Assembly (NCBI GenBank): GCA_946885915.1
Contig: CAMPHF010000007.1
Span: 1-64,000, forward strand
Origin: an uncultured Idiomarina sp.
Lineage (GTDB): Bacteria > Pseudomonadota > Gammaproteobacteria > Enterobacterales > Alteromonadaceae
Direction: 5' to 3'
DNA length: 64,000 nucleotides
Shown here: piece after piece, positions 1-11,913 of the stretch
Layout of the letters: every line of letters begins with the position of its first letter
Position numbering within the stretch: position 1 is the stretch's first letter
Notes under the pieces: generated by a model
Databases searched by the model: none
Seen by the model: the letters and a program-made list of their open reading frames with translations, nothing else
What the model was told of the DNA's origin: nothing
Program-made: the position numbers and the translations under genes

Positions 1-60
1 AATTATAAGGATCATCTCCGCCACTGCAAGATCTTTTTTGAATTATTTAACTGACCGAGC

Positions 61-97
61 AAAAAACGAACAAAGCAGCCAAAAAAGCTGCTTTGTT
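61..97 (-). terminator. Rho-independent terminator of pssA
   Basis: An 11-bp perfect stem (69-79 with 87-97, arms aacaaagcagc / gctgctttgtt) encloses a 7-base loop. On the minus strand it is followed by ttcgtttttt, a U-rich tail. It lies 20 bases past the pssA stop codon, so it ends that transcript. Nothing else is visible in bases 1-60. Confidence 0.85.
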
Positions 98-117
98 GAA
101 CTCAAGCTGCGTACTTT

Positions 118-975
118 CTAATCAGCTTGGCGCTCTGACTTCTTGTCCTGCTCACTGTCGGTCGCCGCTTTAGTTGATGGGTCAAAATCAGCATCATCGT
201 CATCGGCATCACCAACAACATGCTCTAACTTTAATTTCTTCACATTTTTGATGGTTAATACGGGACCAGATAATGCATATAAGAAGAAAATGCTGAACAA
301 CACTAGTGATGGTTCAGTCGCAACAACCACGAATACCAACACCATCAGCAGCATCACGACAAATGGCACACGGCCACGCCAATCTACATCTTTAAATGAA
401 TGATAACGGAAATTACTCACCATCAATAAGCCAGCACAGATAGTCACCAGTGCAACCAAATAACTCATCAGCCCCGGCTCTGCTTCAGCTGCAGGCGTAA
501 GCCCATACTTACTGCCAACCCAAACCATGCCACTGACGACCGCCGCAGCACTTGGAATCGCTAAGCCTTGGAAAAAGCGTTTATCGGATGTCGCTAAATT
601 GGTATTGAAACGGGCTAACCGCAGTGCTCCACCGGCAACAAATATAAAGGCAGCCAGCCAGCCTAGTTTGCCCATATCGGCTAATGCCCAATTGTAAGCC
701 ACCAATGCGGGAGCCATACCGAATGAGACAATATCAGCCATACTGTCATATTCAGCACCAAAATCGCTTTGGGTGTTGGTCATGCGCGCTACCCGGCCAT
801 CGAGTCCATCAAAAACCATGGCGACAAAAATCGCAACCGCAGCAATTTCAAAATTGCCTTGCATGGATTCGATAATGGCAAAGAAACCCGAAAATAATCC
901 GGCGGTTGTTAGCAAGTTCGGCAACAAATAGATGCCTTTACGTTTACCAGCTGCATTGTGCTGATCTTGGCTCAT
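118..975 (-). CDS. pssA: CDP-diacylglycerol--serine O-phosphatidyltransferase
   Basis: This inner-membrane enzyme makes phosphatidylserine, the precursor of phosphatidylethanolamine, from CDP-diacylglycerol and serine. The CDP-alcohol phosphatidyltransferase signature D-x2-D-G-x2-A-R-x8-G-x3-D-x3-D is complete at residues 56-81, and several hydrophobic membrane segments follow. The chosen start (ATG, complement of 973-975) has an AGGA about 7 bases upstream; a longer in-frame version starting at 1059 would add 28 unconserved residues. The protein ends in a long acidic, charged tail (DDDD plus Glu/Lys/Asp-rich) that the catalytic core does not need. It stands alone between the clpB terminator and its own terminator. 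It belongs to the integral-membrane PssA type, not the phospholipase-D-like E. coli type. Confidence 0.93.
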   Translation of the reverse strand: MSQDQHNAAGKRKGIYLLPNLLTTAGLFSGFFAIIESMQGNFEIAAVAIFVAMVFDGLDGRVARMTNTQSDFGAEYDSMADIVSFGMAPALVAYNWALADMGKLGWLAAFIFVAGGALRLARFNTNLATSDKRFFQGLAIPSAAAVVSGMVWVGSKYGLTPAAEAEPGLMSYLVALVTICAGLLMVSNFRYHSFKDVDWRGRVPFVVMLLMVLVFVVVATEPSLVLFSIFFLYALSGPVLTIKNVKKLKLEHVVGDADDDDADFDPSTKAATDSEQDKKSERQAD

Positions 976-1023
976 AGTACATTCCTGCAATAAAAGGTTT
1001 TGTGCGCTACGGTGATTCAAACT

Positions 1024-1071
1024 AAAAATCCCTAGCCACGCCCAGTTACAGGGTAACATAGCTAGGGATTT
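1024..1071 (-). terminator. Probable terminator of clpB
   Basis: Arms 1026-1036 and 1061-1071 (aaatccctagc / gctagggattt) pair perfectly over 11 bp. The 24-base loop itself contains a small gttac/gtaac hairpin. On the minus strand the stem runs into TTTTT (1024-1028). It lies 12 bases past the clpB stop, which fits an intrinsic terminator with an unusually long loop. Confidence 0.6.
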
Positions 1072-1082
1072 AGCTTAAATCG

Positions 1083-3659
1083 CTATTTTGCCGAGATCAT
1101 TAATTGCTCTTCAGCAGCATCTACATGCAAGGTTTGACCCGGCTGAAACTCTCCCGCCAACATTCGCTGCGCAAGCGGATTCTCTAGCTCTTGCTGAATA
1201 GCTCGTTTCAAGGGTCGAGCACCAAAGACCGGGTCAAAGCCAGCAGCCGCCAGATGTGACAGCGCAGCATCAGTCAACTCAAGTCCATAATCGCGCTCTG
1301 CTAAGCGATCACGTAAACGCTGCAATTGAATGTTCGCAATATGCTTAATGTGGTCACGACCCAACGGATGGAACACCACAGTTTCATCGACGCGGTTAAG
1401 AAACTCAGGACGGAAATGATGATGTAACACGTCCATCACCATATCTTTCATCTCCGTATAACTGTGCTCACTCGCTTTTTCTTGGATCAGGTCAGAGCCC
1501 AAATTAGAGGTCATGATGATCACTGTATTTTTAAAATCTACAGTACGCCCCTGACCATCCGTTAAGCGCCCATCATCCAACACCTGCAGCAGAATATTAA
1601 AGACATCGGGGTGAGCTTTTTCCACCTCATCCAACAACACCACAGAGTATGGTTTGCGCCGCACCGCCTCAGTTAAATAACCGCCTTCTTCATAGCCAAC
1701 ATAGCCCGGAGGCGCACCGACCAAGCGCGACACCGAGTGTTTCTCCATAAATTCAGACATATCAATGCGTACCATGGCAGCATCAGTGTCGAACAAGAAG
1801 TGCGCAAGCGCCTTACATAACTCGGTTTTACCTACCCCTGTTGGACCCAAGAACAAGAAAGAACCAATTGGCCGATTCGGGTCACTTAAACCCGCCCGTG
1901 ACCGCCGAATAGCATTAGCTACCGAGTTCACCGCTTCATCTTGCCCAATCACGCGCTCATGCAACTTATGCTCCATTTGCAGCAATTTCTCGCGCTCACC
2001 TTCAAGCATTTTGGCGACCGGAATACCCGTCCAACGCGAGAGCACATCGGCAATCTGCTCTTCTGTTACGTTATTCTTCAGTAACGTCATACCTTGCATT
2101 TCGGCTTGTGACGCTAAATCTAATTTCCGCTCAAGCTCCGGGATCCGCCCGTATTGCAACTCCGACATCCGATTCAGGTCGCCCGCCCGGCGTGCAATAT
2201 CCATGTCAGTTCGCGCTTGCTCTAATTGTGCTTTGATTTGCTGCGTACCCTGTACAGCAGCCTTTTCCGAACTCCACACTTCATCAAGATCTTGATATTT
2301 ACGTTCAAGCTCATCGAGCTCTTCTTGTATCAATTCAAGCCGCTTCTTACTCGCATCGTCCTTTTCTTTTTGCAACGCTTGGCGTTCTAACTTTAATTGA
2401 ATAATGCGTCGGTCTAAGCGATCTAAATCCTCTGGCTTGGAGTCAATTTGCATCCGAATGCTAGAAGCCGCTTCATCAATCAAATCGATAGCTTTGTCAG
2501 GTAATTGCCGATCCGCAATGTAACGATGTGACAACATGGCCGCAGCAACAATCGCAGGATCGGTAATTTCAACCGAGTGGTGCAGCTCATAGCGTTCTTT
2601 TAAACCGCGCAAAATCGCAATGGTGTCCTCAACGCTTGGCTCTTCTACCAATACCTTTTGGAACCGCCGCTCCAGCGCCGCATCCTTCTCGATATATTGA
2701 CGATACTCATCCAACGTGGTGGCACCCACACAGTGCAGTTCACCGCGGGCCAGCGCAGGCTTCAGCATATTGCCGGCGTCCATCGCGCCATCGGCTTTAC
2801 CCGCTCCCACCATAGTGTGCAATTCATCAATAAATAGAATCACTTGGCCTTCTTCTTTAGAAAGCTCGTTCAACACCGCTTTTAAGCGTTCCTCGAATTC
2901 ACCGCGATATTTTGCGCCGGCTAACAATGAGCCTAAGTCTAACGACAGCACTCGCTTGTGTTTTAACCCCTCGGGCACTTCGCCATTGACAATACGTTGC
3001 GCAAGCCCCTCGACGATGGCCGTTTTACCCACGCCCGGTTCACCAATTAGCACCGGGTTATTCTTGGTTCGCCGTTGCAATACCTGAATGGTTCGCCGAA
3101 TTTCATCGTCCCGACCGATCACCGGATCAAGTTTGCCCTGCTCCGCTCGCTCCGTTAAGTCAACGGTGTATTTACTGAGCGCTTGACGTTGGTCCTCAGC
3201 ATTCGCATCGTCAACTTTTTGACCTGAACGAATGTCAGTGATGGCTTTTTCTACTGCGGCTTTGTTAACTTGCGCTTGCCGCAAAATGTCGCCCAAGACA
3301 CCTTTGTCTTCGGTTCCAGCCAAGACGAATAGTTCTGATGAAATAAATTTGTCATTGCGTTTTTGCGCGAATTTATCGCACAAGTTCAACAGGTTCGCAG
3401 TCGCATTTGAGAGCTGAACCTCGCCGCCGCTACCTTCAACCTGCGCCAACTGGTCAAGTGCTCTTGCCAAACCAGACCGTAAGGTTGCTAAATCGGCACC
3501 GATTAAGGTCATTAACGGACGCAGCGAGCCGCCTTGCTGATCAAGCAGCGCCTGCATTAAATGCACAGGTTCGATGAACTGATGGTCGCGACCTAATGCT
3601 AAGGATTGTGCATCAGAAATCGCCAATTGAAATTTACTGGTAAATCGGTCTAAACGCAT
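1083..3659 (-). CDS. clpB: ATP-dependent protein disaggregase ClpB
   Basis: ClpB is a hexameric AAA+ chaperone that pulls proteins out of aggregates together with DnaK. The 858-residue product matches the E. coli length (857). In order it shows the Clp-N domain (1-145), AAA module 1 with Walker A G-E-P-G-V-G-K-T (206-213) and Walker B ILFIDE, the long charged coiled-coil middle domain (about 400-520) that binds DnaK, and AAA module 2 with G-P-T-G-V-G-K-T (about 605-612) and VVLLDE. The ATG at 3659 begins the conserved MRLDRFT and has GAGG about 5 bases upstream; a GTG at 3671 is unlikely. The gene order rluD-pgeF-clpB matches E. coli. A sigma-32-like promoter precedes it. Confidence 0.97.
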   Translation of the reverse strand: MRLDRFTSKFQLAISDAQSLALGRDHQFIEPVHLMQALLDQQGGSLRPLMTLIGADLATLRSGLARALDQLAQVEGSGGEVQLSNATANLLNLCDKFAQKRNDKFISSELFVLAGTEDKGVLGDILRQAQVNKAAVEKAITDIRSGQKVDDANAEDQRQALSKYTVDLTERAEQGKLDPVIGRDDEIRRTIQVLQRRTKNNPVLIGEPGVGKTAIVEGLAQRIVNGEVPEGLKHKRVLSLDLGSLLAGAKYRGEFEERLKAVLNELSKEEGQVILFIDELHTMVGAGKADGAMDAGNMLKPALARGELHCVGATTLDEYRQYIEKDAALERRFQKVLVEEPSVEDTIAILRGLKERYELHHSVEITDPAIVAAAMLSHRYIADRQLPDKAIDLIDEAASSIRMQIDSKPEDLDRLDRRIIQLKLERQALQKEKDDASKKRLELIQEELDELERKYQDLDEVWSSEKAAVQGTQQIKAQLEQARTDMDIARRAGDLNRMSELQYGRIPELERKLDLASQAEMQGMTLLKNNVTEEQIADVLSRWTGIPVAKMLEGEREKLLQMEHKLHERVIGQDEAVNSVANAIRRSRAGLSDPNRPIGSFLFLGPTGVGKTELCKALAHFLFDTDAAMVRIDMSEFMEKHSVSRLVGAPPGYVGYEEGGYLTEAVRRKPYSVVLLDEVEKAHPDVFNILLQVLDDGRLTDGQGRTVDFKNTVIIMTSNLGSDLIQEKASEHSYTEMKDMVMDVLHHHFRPEFLNRVDETVVFHPLGRDHIKHIANIQLQRLRDRLAERDYGLELTDAALSHLAAAGFDPVFGARPLKRAIQQELENPLAQRMLAGEFQPGQTLHVDAAEEQLMISAK

Positions 3660-3700
3660 TTTGTACCTCACTCACGCAAACCGTAAACTGTTGTTTAATA

Positions 3701-3729
3701 ATGTGGGTACTGCTTAAGATTTATTCAAG
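3701..3729 (-). promoter_or_regulatory. Candidate heat-shock (sigma-32) promoter of clpB
   Basis: Read on the minus strand, CTTGAA (3724-3729) is followed after 16 bases by CCCACAT (3701-3707), then TATTA. The known sigma-32 consensus is CTTGAA-N13-15-CCCCATnT, so the -35 is perfect and the -10 is one base off with slightly long spacing. It lies in the 84-base gap between pgeF and clpB, 42 bases before the clpB start. Function is inferred. Confidence 0.5.
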
Positions 3730-3743
3730 TATAGCGTTGGATT

Positions 3744-4493
3744 TTAACGAGGGCTTGATGATGAAAACCAAATAATAGAAGCAATTCGTCCACTTTGTGG
3801 ATCGCGTCGATGGGAAGACCATTGAAGATCATGATAGGTACACCAATCAGAACTGCGAACCTGATGCACGCCAAGTTCACGTAGCCATTCCTCAGCCATA
3901 GCCGGTAAGTCGGCAAACCACTTTTTACCCAAATCCTGTAATGAAGGACGGAAAAAAGTTTCAAATTGCGGTTTTTTCGCTAAAAACACGTCCCGCACAT
4001 CGTGACCAACCTCAAACGCCATCTGACTAATCGCGGGGCCAATCCATGCATGAATGGGATTAGCGGCTCGCTGCTCCGGAGTTTGGTCGGCACGCAGCGC
4101 ACTCACTGTTTGACTGAGTACTCCGCCCAGCAAGCCTCGCCAACCGGCATGCGCAGCCGCAACCATGTCACCGTTCTGACGGTACATGAAGACCGGCAAG
4201 CAATCGGCGGTTAAAACTGCACAAGGCACATTCGCAGTTCTACTGACACAAGCGTCGGCGCGGCGGCTGGTAACTGGCAAGGCGCTGTTAGTCAGCTCAA
4301 CAACCTGAGTGCCGTGAACTTGCTGTAGCCATTGAATCGGGCGTACGCCCGGCATTAAGCGGTGCAATTGGCGACGATGCAAAATGACTTCAGCGGGATC
4401 GTCACCGACATGAGCGGCGAGATTACCAGGCTGTTCACGCGTGGTAACCAACGCATGAACATGAGCAGGTAAGCCCGGCACCCAATGTACCAT
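3744..4493 (-). CDS. pgeF: Peptidoglycan editing factor / multicopper polyphenol oxidase-like protein (YfiH family)
   Basis: Family members (YfiH, Cu-oxidase_4 fold) remove wrongly incorporated L-Ser from UDP-MurNAc-Ser during cell-wall synthesis in E. coli; purine nucleoside phosphorylase activity has been reported for relatives. The 249-residue product has the family motifs QVHG (about 59-62), the metal/active-site A-D-C-L-P (about 96-100) and A-A-H-A-G-W-R-G (about 112-119). The start codon overlaps the rluD stop by one base (TGATG), so the two are translationally coupled. Normal length; clpB follows on the same strand after its own heat-shock-like promoter. Confidence 0.93.
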   Translation of the reverse strand: MVHWVPGLPAHVHALVTTREQPGNLAAHVGDDPAEVILHRRQLHRLMPGVRPIQWLQQVHGTQVVELTNSALPVTSRRADACVSRTANVPCAVLTADCLPVFMYRQNGDMVAAAHAGWRGLLGGVLSQTVSALRADQTPEQRAANPIHAWIGPAISQMAFEVGHDVRDVFLAKKPQFETFFRPSLQDLGKKWFADLPAMAEEWLRELGVHQVRSSDWCTYHDLQWSSHRRDPQSGRIASIIWFSSSSPR

Positions 4494-5467
4494 CAGTTGT
4501 CACCAAGCTCGTGTAGCTTACGATCGGTACGTAATACCGCGATTAAAGCCTGCATATCGGCTGGCGTCGGTGCATGCCAGCTCATCCATTCCCCAGTAAT
4601 AGGGTGGTGGAGTGATAACTGGGTAGCATGCAAGGCTTGGCGGGTAAATGCGCGTAACGTATCAAGCATTTCAGTACTTGCTTGTTTCGGTGGCCGCGGA
4701 CGCCCACCATAAGTCAAATCACCAATGAGCGGGTGGCGAATGTGGGCCATGTGCACGCGAATTTGGTGAGTTCGGCCCGTTTCTAAGCGCAAGCGCAAAT
4801 GAGTATGAGCACGGAACCGTTCTACCACGCGATAATGGGTAACCGCCGGTTTCCCCATCGCTACTACGGCCATGTGCGTACGCTTGGTTGGGTGTCGAGC
4901 AATAGGTTCATCAACCATGCCACCTGCGGTCATTAAGCCGTTGCACACGGCTTCATATTCACGGGTAATTTCCCGCGCCTGCATGGCTGCCACCAGATGG
5001 GTTTGCGCCGGCACAGTTTTTGCGACGACCATCAGGCCGGTGGTGTCTTTATCGAGCCGATGCACGATACCAGCTCGCGGCACTTGGTCGATAGCCGGAT
5101 GATGATGGAGTAAGGCGTTCAGCAAAGTACCGTCGGGCTTACCTGCACCCGGATGAACGACCAACCCGGCGGGCTTATTAATCACCAAAATATCATCGTC
5201 TTCGTAGACGATATCTAGCGCAATCGGTTGTGCACCGAAGCGTTGCTCGGCCTCGATAGTGGCGGCAATCTCCACATCCATGCCGGTCAAAACCTTTTCT
5301 CGCGGCCGATCGACAACTTGCCCATCGATTTTCACGCTGCCCTCGGTTATCCATTCTTTAAGACGTGATCTGGAATAATCGGGGAACATCTCAGCTAAGG
5401 CTTTGTCCAAGCGCTGACCGTTAACTTCTGCGGGGACGGTGGCAGTAATATTAATTGCTTCGTTCAT
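4493..5467 (-). CDS. rluD: 23S rRNA pseudouridine(1911/1915/1917) synthase RluD
   Basis: RluD isomerises three uridines in helix 69 of 23S rRNA and supports 50S subunit maturation. The 324-residue product (E. coli 326) has an N-terminal S4 RNA-binding domain (about 15-75) and a pseudouridine synthase domain with the catalytic motif H-R-L-D-K-D-T-T-G-L, whose Asp is the nucleophile. The ATG at 5467 begins MNEAINITATVPAE, where family homology starts; an in-frame extension to 5770 would run through the bamD promoter region and is not credible. The gene is divergent from bamD, as in E. coli, and coupled to pgeF. Confidence 0.95.
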   Translation of the reverse strand: MNEAINITATVPAEVNGQRLDKALAEMFPDYSRSRLKEWITEGSVKIDGQVVDRPREKVLTGMDVEIAATIEAEQRFGAQPIALDIVYEDDDILVINKPAGLVVHPGAGKPDGTLLNALLHHHPAIDQVPRAGIVHRLDKDTTGLMVVAKTVPAQTHLVAAMQAREITREYEAVCNGLMTAGGMVDEPIARHPTKRTHMAVVAMGKPAVTHYRVVERFRAHTHLRLRLETGRTHQIRVHMAHIRHPLIGDLTYGGRPRPPKQASTEMLDTLRAFTRQALHATQLSLHHPITGEWMSWHAPTPADMQALIAVLRTDRKLHELGDN

Positions 5468-5651
5468 AATGTAAGGTTCGACTGTGAAAGCCGTTGCGCC
5501 TGCGTTAGAATGCAGCAGATTCGTATCAAAAGAATCCGCCACGGGGTATGTGTCATGCGCATAGTTTAACTGGTTTGGCGGATAGCACCAATGCTTGCGA
5601 ATGGACAATTTGTTCGAAACAAGTGAAAAGCAAAGCAAAAGGAACAAAATA

Positions 5652-6416
5652 GTGAATACAACCCGTCGTTTAGCTTTGATGTTTGTCGCAGCGTTTAGTA
5701 TTAGCGCGTGCTCAAGCTCACCCGACGAAGTGGACATCGCGCCGATTAGCGATGCAGAAACTGAATTCAATCGTGCTCAGGAAAGTCTTGGGTTTGGTAA
5801 TTTCTCAGGAGCGCGAGACCGCTTAGATGCATTTTTGACCCGTTACCCATTTGGTCCTTACTCGCAGCAAGCGCAACTTGATCTTATCTACATCAACTAC
5901 AAGCTTGATGATTTTGAGCAAGCATTGGCACAAATCGATCGCTTTTTATCGCTCAATCCGAACCACAAAGATATTGATTATGTGATGTACATGCGCGGTC
6001 TGGTGAACCAACGTGCCGAATATAACGCTATTCAAGCACTAGCGGGCATTGATCGTGCCGATCGTGACCCTAGCTTTGCGAAGCAAGCCTTCGCAGATTT
6101 TGCGGCATTATTAAGTGAGTTTCCAACTAGCCCCTATGCAGCAGACGCAAAGCAACGCATGGTCTGGCTACAACAGCGCTTAGCTCGCTACGAGGTTGCG
6201 GTAGCTGAATATTACATGAAGCGTGAGGCATACTTGGCGGCAGCTAATCGTGGCCGCTATGTGTTGGAGTACTTTCAAACCACACCGCAAGTTGAGCGGG
6301 CTCTAGAAATAATGATTGAAGCTTATGATTTGCTTGAGTTAACTGAGCTTGCCAACGAAGCACGCGCGACCTTAGCGCAGAACTTTCCTAACAATGAGTA
6401 CATCGCGAGCCGCTAA
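5652..6416 (+). CDS. bamD: Outer membrane protein assembly factor BamD (lipoprotein)
   Basis: BamD is the essential lipoprotein subunit of the BAM complex that folds beta-barrel proteins into the outer membrane. The GTG start at 5652 is preceded by AAGGA with 8-base spacing. It gives a typical lipoprotein signal (positive NTTRR, hydrophobic LALMFVAAF) ending in lipobox I-S-A-C at about residue 18. TPR-like helical repeats follow (A-L-A-Q-I-D-R-F-L, D-Y-V-M-Y-M-R-G-L). The product is 254 residues against about 245 in E. coli. An upstream TTG/ATG (5595/5601) in the same frame would bury the signal peptide behind 17-19 charged residues. It is divergent from rluD. Confidence 0.93.
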   Translation: MNTTRRLALMFVAAFSISACSSSPDEVDIAPISDAETEFNRAQESLGFGNFSGARDRLDAFLTRYPFGPYSQQAQLDLIYINYKLDDFEQALAQIDRFLSLNPNHKDIDYVMYMRGLVNQRAEYNAIQALAGIDRADRDPSFAKQAFADFAALLSEFPTSPYAADAKQRMVWLQQRLARYEVAVAEYYMKREAYLAAANRGRYVLEYFQTTPQVERALEIMIEAYDLLELTELANEARATLAQNFPNNEYIASR

Positions 6417-6442
6417 GGGTTCGCGATGAGCTGTGAGGACGC

Positions 6443-8469
<2,027 letters not shown>

Positions 8470-8600
8470 TGTTGGTACCTACCTCTTACCGCTCGGCTGT
8501 GACAACCACAATCCAATTGATGCTGAACCTATGGCCCATGCAAATCGACCATAGCTAATGGCTGCTGATCATATAGCAGTGGCGGCGCAGCGGCAAATAA

Positions 8601-9728
8601 CTAGTGGCGTAGGGTTTCTGGAATATCGAAATCGTCTTTCGGTGGCCGTGGGCGTTTACCCTGCCCACGCTGATACGCTTTCAACTGATAAACGTAAGCG
8701 AGTATCTGCGCTACCGCTAAGAATAGCCCTTGTGGAATTTCCTGATCGAGTTCAGTGGTGTGATACATCGAACGCGCCAACGCCGGTGAAGACACAATTG
8801 GGATGTCATACTCGTATGCAATTTCACGAATTTTTGACGCAATTTCATCAATACCTTTCGCCACTACAACCGGTGCTCGCTGCCCTTTATCATCGTATTT
8901 TAGGGCGACCGCATAGTGCGTCGGGTTAGTCACAATAACATCGGCTTTGGGCACCTCAGTCATCATCCGGCGCATGGCCATTTCCATTTGCAGGCGACGA
9001 ATACGGCCTTTCACTTCAGGGCTACCCTCAGTGTCTTTATGCTCGTCTTTCACTTCTTGTTTGGTCATTCGCAAATCTTTGGTGTGCTTCCACAACTGAT
9101 ACGGGGCGTCTATCACCACAATCAAAAACACCGAGCAGCACAGCAACAAAAACATCAACAAGAATATATCTAGCGAGTCGCGCACCATAGCAGGCAACTG
9201 ACTAGTTGAAAGCTGCATAATATTGTCGAACTGCCACCACAGCAGCAAAAATGCCGAAATGGCCACGACTCCAAACTTGGCAACCCCTTTCGTTAATTCA
9301 ACCAGGGCTTGTAAGCCAAACATGCGTTTAAGCCCCTTCAGAGGATCCATTTTTGACAGCTTAGGCGCTGCCGCTTGCCAGCTAAAGTTAAATCCACCCA
9401 GCCAAATATTGCCGACAAAGGTTGCCGCTGTGATCAGTAAAAATAGCCACAGTAATGGCCACAGCAATTGGCCCAACACCGTTTCCCAAACCGCCAGAAC
9501 TTTTGTTGAGTCAAACATCTGCTGCCGATCAAGGGTAAACAAATCTTGCATGATCTGGCCGATGGCAGTCGCTAAACTACCGCCAAAAATCATCAACCCG
9601 AGAGCCGCACTCACCAATACGAATGCAGTGCCCATCTCTTTCGAGCGCGGCACTTGGCCCTTCTCCCGGGCTTTTTGTAGCCTTCGGGCTGTGGGGTCCT
9701 CGGTACGTTCCTGATCGGTCTCTGCCAT
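8601..9728 (-). CDS. flhB: Flagellar biosynthesis protein FlhB
   Basis: FlhB is the export-gate component of the flagellar type III secretion apparatus that switches substrate class from rod/hook to filament. The 375-residue product has a charged N terminus, four transmembrane segments (about 34-60, 90-110, 145-168, 185-206) and a cytoplasmic domain. The self-cleavage motif N-P-T-H is at residues 268-271, followed by Y-A-V-A-L-K-Y. It is the last gene of the flagellar run and starts 12 bases after fliR. flhA, which often follows, is not here; nadE comes next. Confidence 0.96.
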   Translation of the reverse strand: MAETDQERTEDPTARRLQKAREKGQVPRSKEMGTAFVLVSAALGLMIFGGSLATAIGQIMQDLFTLDRQQMFDSTKVLAVWETVLGQLLWPLLWLFLLITAATFVGNIWLGGFNFSWQAAAPKLSKMDPLKGLKRMFGLQALVELTKGVAKFGVVAISAFLLLWWQFDNIMQLSTSQLPAMVRDSLDIFLLMFLLLCCSVFLIVVIDAPYQLWKHTKDLRMTKQEVKDEHKDTEGSPEVKGRIRRLQMEMAMRRMMTEVPKADVIVTNPTHYAVALKYDDKGQRAPVVVAKGIDEIASKIREIAYEYDIPIVSSPALARSMYHTTELDQEIPQGLFLAVAQILAYVYQLKAYQRGQGKRPRPPKDDFDIPETLRH

Positions 9729-9740
9729 CTCAAATTCCTG

Positions 9741-10523
9741 CTAGCATTGCCGTTCTATCACTTCACACAACAAAGTGACGCCGCGTGCCCATTGATTCTC
9801 AAAGTGAGTCACGAAGCCACCGATAGTCAAATATAGGATCAGCAAGCCGGCCACCATAGTGATCGGAAAGCCAATAGAAAAAATATTGAGCTGTGGTGCG
9901 GCACGAGTCATGACGCCAAACGCAAAGTTTATCAACAACAGCGCAATAATCGCCGATAACATGGAGGCTAATGCTGCCGCATACATAACACCTCCCCACT
10001 CAATAATTTTCCACATGGCGTCGGTGGTAATGGTTCCCTCGCCAATGGGAATTGCGGTAAAGCTCTCCACCACAAAGCGGATCATGAGTAAGTGGCCATC
10101 CACCGCAAGGAACATTAAAGTGGCGAGCATGAGAAAAAACTGTGACAGTACCGGCACGCTTTGGCCATTCGTCGGGTCGACCATTTGCGCAAAACCCAAA
10201 CCAATTTGCATCGCAATGGCTTGGCCTGCCAGTACGAAGGTTTGCAGCACCATGAGCGACACAAAGCCTATCGCTACCCCAATCAAAATTTGCTGAGCCG
10301 TAATCAGCATACTAGCTGGCGACACCAGCTCGTACTGAACATTCACCGCCGGCAGCATTGGCGATATGGCAAACACAATAGTAATACTGAGCAACACTTT
10401 CACCCGGGTATTCACCGTACTACCCGAGAAAATGGCCATGGAGAGAAACAACGAGGAGACGCGCGTAAGCGGCCACAAATGCTGTGCCAACCAATCCGTA
10501 ACGGTGGTTAAGACAATATCCAT
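9741..10523 (-). CDS. fliR: Flagellar biosynthetic protein FliR
   Basis: FliR is an inner-membrane export-gate protein that assembles with FliP and FliQ (FliP5Q4R1 in Salmonella). The 260-residue product is almost entirely hydrophobic with about six membrane segments. It has the family signature around G-F-A-Q-M-V-D-P-T-N-G-Q, close to residue 110. Its start codon overlaps the fliQ stop by one base (TAATG), so translation is coupled. Length and order are typical. Confidence 0.95.
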   Translation of the reverse strand: MDIVLTTVTDWLAQHLWPLTRVSSLFLSMAIFSGSTVNTRVKVLLSITIVFAISPMLPAVNVQYELVSPASMLITAQQILIGVAIGFVSLMVLQTFVLAGQAIAMQIGLGFAQMVDPTNGQSVPVLSQFFLMLATLMFLAVDGHLLMIRFVVESFTAIPIGEGTITTDAMWKIIEWGGVMYAAALASMLSAIIALLLINFAFGVMTRAAPQLNIFSIGFPITMVAGLLILYLTIGGFVTHFENQWARGVTLLCEVIERQC

Positions 10524-10792
10524 TAGCCGACCACTTGAGGGATCCGATTAAACATCTCGATGGTAAAGCTCATCATAATTTCAACGAACCAGTGGCCACC
10601 CAAGCCAATTGCGGCAAGGGTGACCAATAAGCGCGGTAAGAAACTCAAGGTTTGCTCGTTAATTGAGGTAGCGGCCTGAAACACCGAGACCACTAAACCA
10701 ATAATAAGGCTCGGAATAATAATCGCAGACACCAAAATCACCACGATCCATAGCGCGTCTTGGAAAATGTCGAGAAAAACCTCTGGTGACAT
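10523..10792 (-). CDS. fliQ: Flagellar biosynthetic protein FliQ
   Basis: This 89-residue export-gate subunit is made of two transmembrane helices (about 15-40 and 50-77). It has the family feature S-V-F-Q-A-A-T-S-I-N-E-Q-T-L-S-F between them. The length equals that of FliQ in other gammaproteobacteria. It lies 16 bases after fliP and is coupled to fliR. Confidence 0.95.
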   Translation of the reverse strand: MSPEVFLDIFQDALWIVVILVSAIIIPSLIIGLVVSVFQAATSINEQTLSFLPRLLVTLAAIGLGGHWFVEIMMSFTIEMFNRIPQVVG

Positions 10793-10808
10793 GGGTCAAC
10801 GCTCCTCG

Positions 10809-11555
10809 TCAGACGCCGAAACTGCCGGCTAAGGTGCTCATCGTGAGATTCCAGCCATCTACCAACACAAACAGCATGAGCTTAAAGGGCAACGACACAA
10901 TCAGCGGCGACAACATCATCATACCCATTGCCATGAGTACGCTCGCCACCACAAGGTCAATGATCAGGAACGGAATAAATAGCATAAAGCCAATTTGGAA
11001 CGCGGTTTTCAGTTCGCTAGTAATAAATGCTGGAATCAAAATACTCATCGGTACTTGCTCAGGCTCAGTAATACCTTGCTCGCCAGAAATATCGATAAAA
11101 GTTTCCAGATCCGTCACACGCGTTTGCGCCAGCATAAAGGCTTGCACTGGTGCCTTTGCCCGCTCCAGCGCCTCCATCGACATGATTTCTTCATTTAAGT
11201 AGGGCTGCAGCGCTTTTTCGTTAATTTCATCAAGCACCGGCGACATAATGAAGAAGGTTAAAAACAGCGTGATACCAATCAATATTTGATTCGATGGTTG
11301 CGACTGCAGACCCGTTGCTTGGCGAAGTATGGCCAACACGATAATAATGCGCGTGAACGATGTCATCATAATGACCATCGCAGGAATAAACGTTAGCGCG
11401 GTCATGATGGCGAGAATTTGCAGCGTCACAGAATATTCTTGTGAGCCGTCCGGGTTGGTCGTTACCGTAACCGCGGTGATGTCTTGTTGTGCGACTGCAA
11501 TCTCAGGAGCAAGTACTCCGATACACAACCACAGCAATATCATTATTTTTTTCAT
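10809..11555 (-). CDS. fliP: Flagellar biosynthetic protein FliP
   Basis: FliP is the core subunit of the flagellar export gate. The 248-residue product starts with a cleavable signal peptide ([22 protein letters not shown]), known to be unusual among gate proteins but normal for FliP. Four membrane segments and the family motifs [11 protein letters not shown] and P-F-L-I-I-D-L-V follow. It lies 10 bases after fliO. Confidence 0.95.
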   Translation of the reverse strand: MKKIMILLWLCIGVLAPEIAVAQQDITAVTVTTNPDGSQEYSVTLQILAIMTALTFIPAMVIMMTSFTRIIIVLAILRQATGLQSQPSNQILIGITLFLTFFIMSPVLDEINEKALQPYLNEEIMSMEALERAKAPVQAFMLAQTRVTDLETFIDISGEQGITEPEQVPMSILIPAFITSELKTAFQIGFMLFIPFLIIDLVVASVLMAMGMMMLSPLIVSLPFKLMLFVLVDGWNLTMSTLAGSFGV

Positions 11556-11565
11556 GCTGGCTATT

Positions 11566-11913
11566 CTAGTTCTTCAATGATTCAGTGGTCCCAGACGAAC
11601 CGACATCAGGTTTGGGTAGCTCTTTCAATAATGTGATTTGCTGCGCCGTTACGCCTAGAACTAACCGTGATGATTCAACATCAACCACCACCAACCGTTC
11701 TTTTGGGCCAAGCGCAATACTATTCACAATACGCCCATTTAGGTTGCCCGTGAAGCCCCCATAAAAGCGTTTATACAAATATGCCAACACCACAATGGTG
11801 GCAAGCACGATCATGAGTGACAAAATCATACTCAAAATGTCGCCGCCAGCCACTGCCGATGCTGATTGTCGCTCGAGCGTATTGACTTGCTCCGCGGTGG
11901 TGAGTGTCAGCAT
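11566..11913 (-). CDS. fliO: Flagellar protein FliO
   Basis: FliO is a small membrane protein that helps FliP assemble into the export gate. The 115-residue product has one transmembrane helix (about 26-46), then a cytoplasmic part with the family signature [11 protein letters not shown] and a conserved L-V-L-G-V-T-A-Q. Its start overlaps the fliN stop (TGATG). FliO is poorly conserved; the call rests on motif and position. Confidence 0.9.
   Translation of the reverse strand: MLTLTTAEQVNTLERQSASAVAGGDILSMILSLMIVLATIVVLAYLYKRFYGGFTGNLNGRIVNSIALGPKERLVVVDVESSRLVLGVTAQQITLLKELPKPDVGSSGTTESLKN

Noticed and set aside
1765..2295. Long plus-strand open frame inside clpB
   Set aside because: It is a shadow of the clpB reading frame without a ribosome site or known domain.
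5467..5770. N-terminal extension of rluD by about 100 residues
   Set aside because: The extra residues run through the divergent promoter and the bamD start and do not belong to the RluD family.
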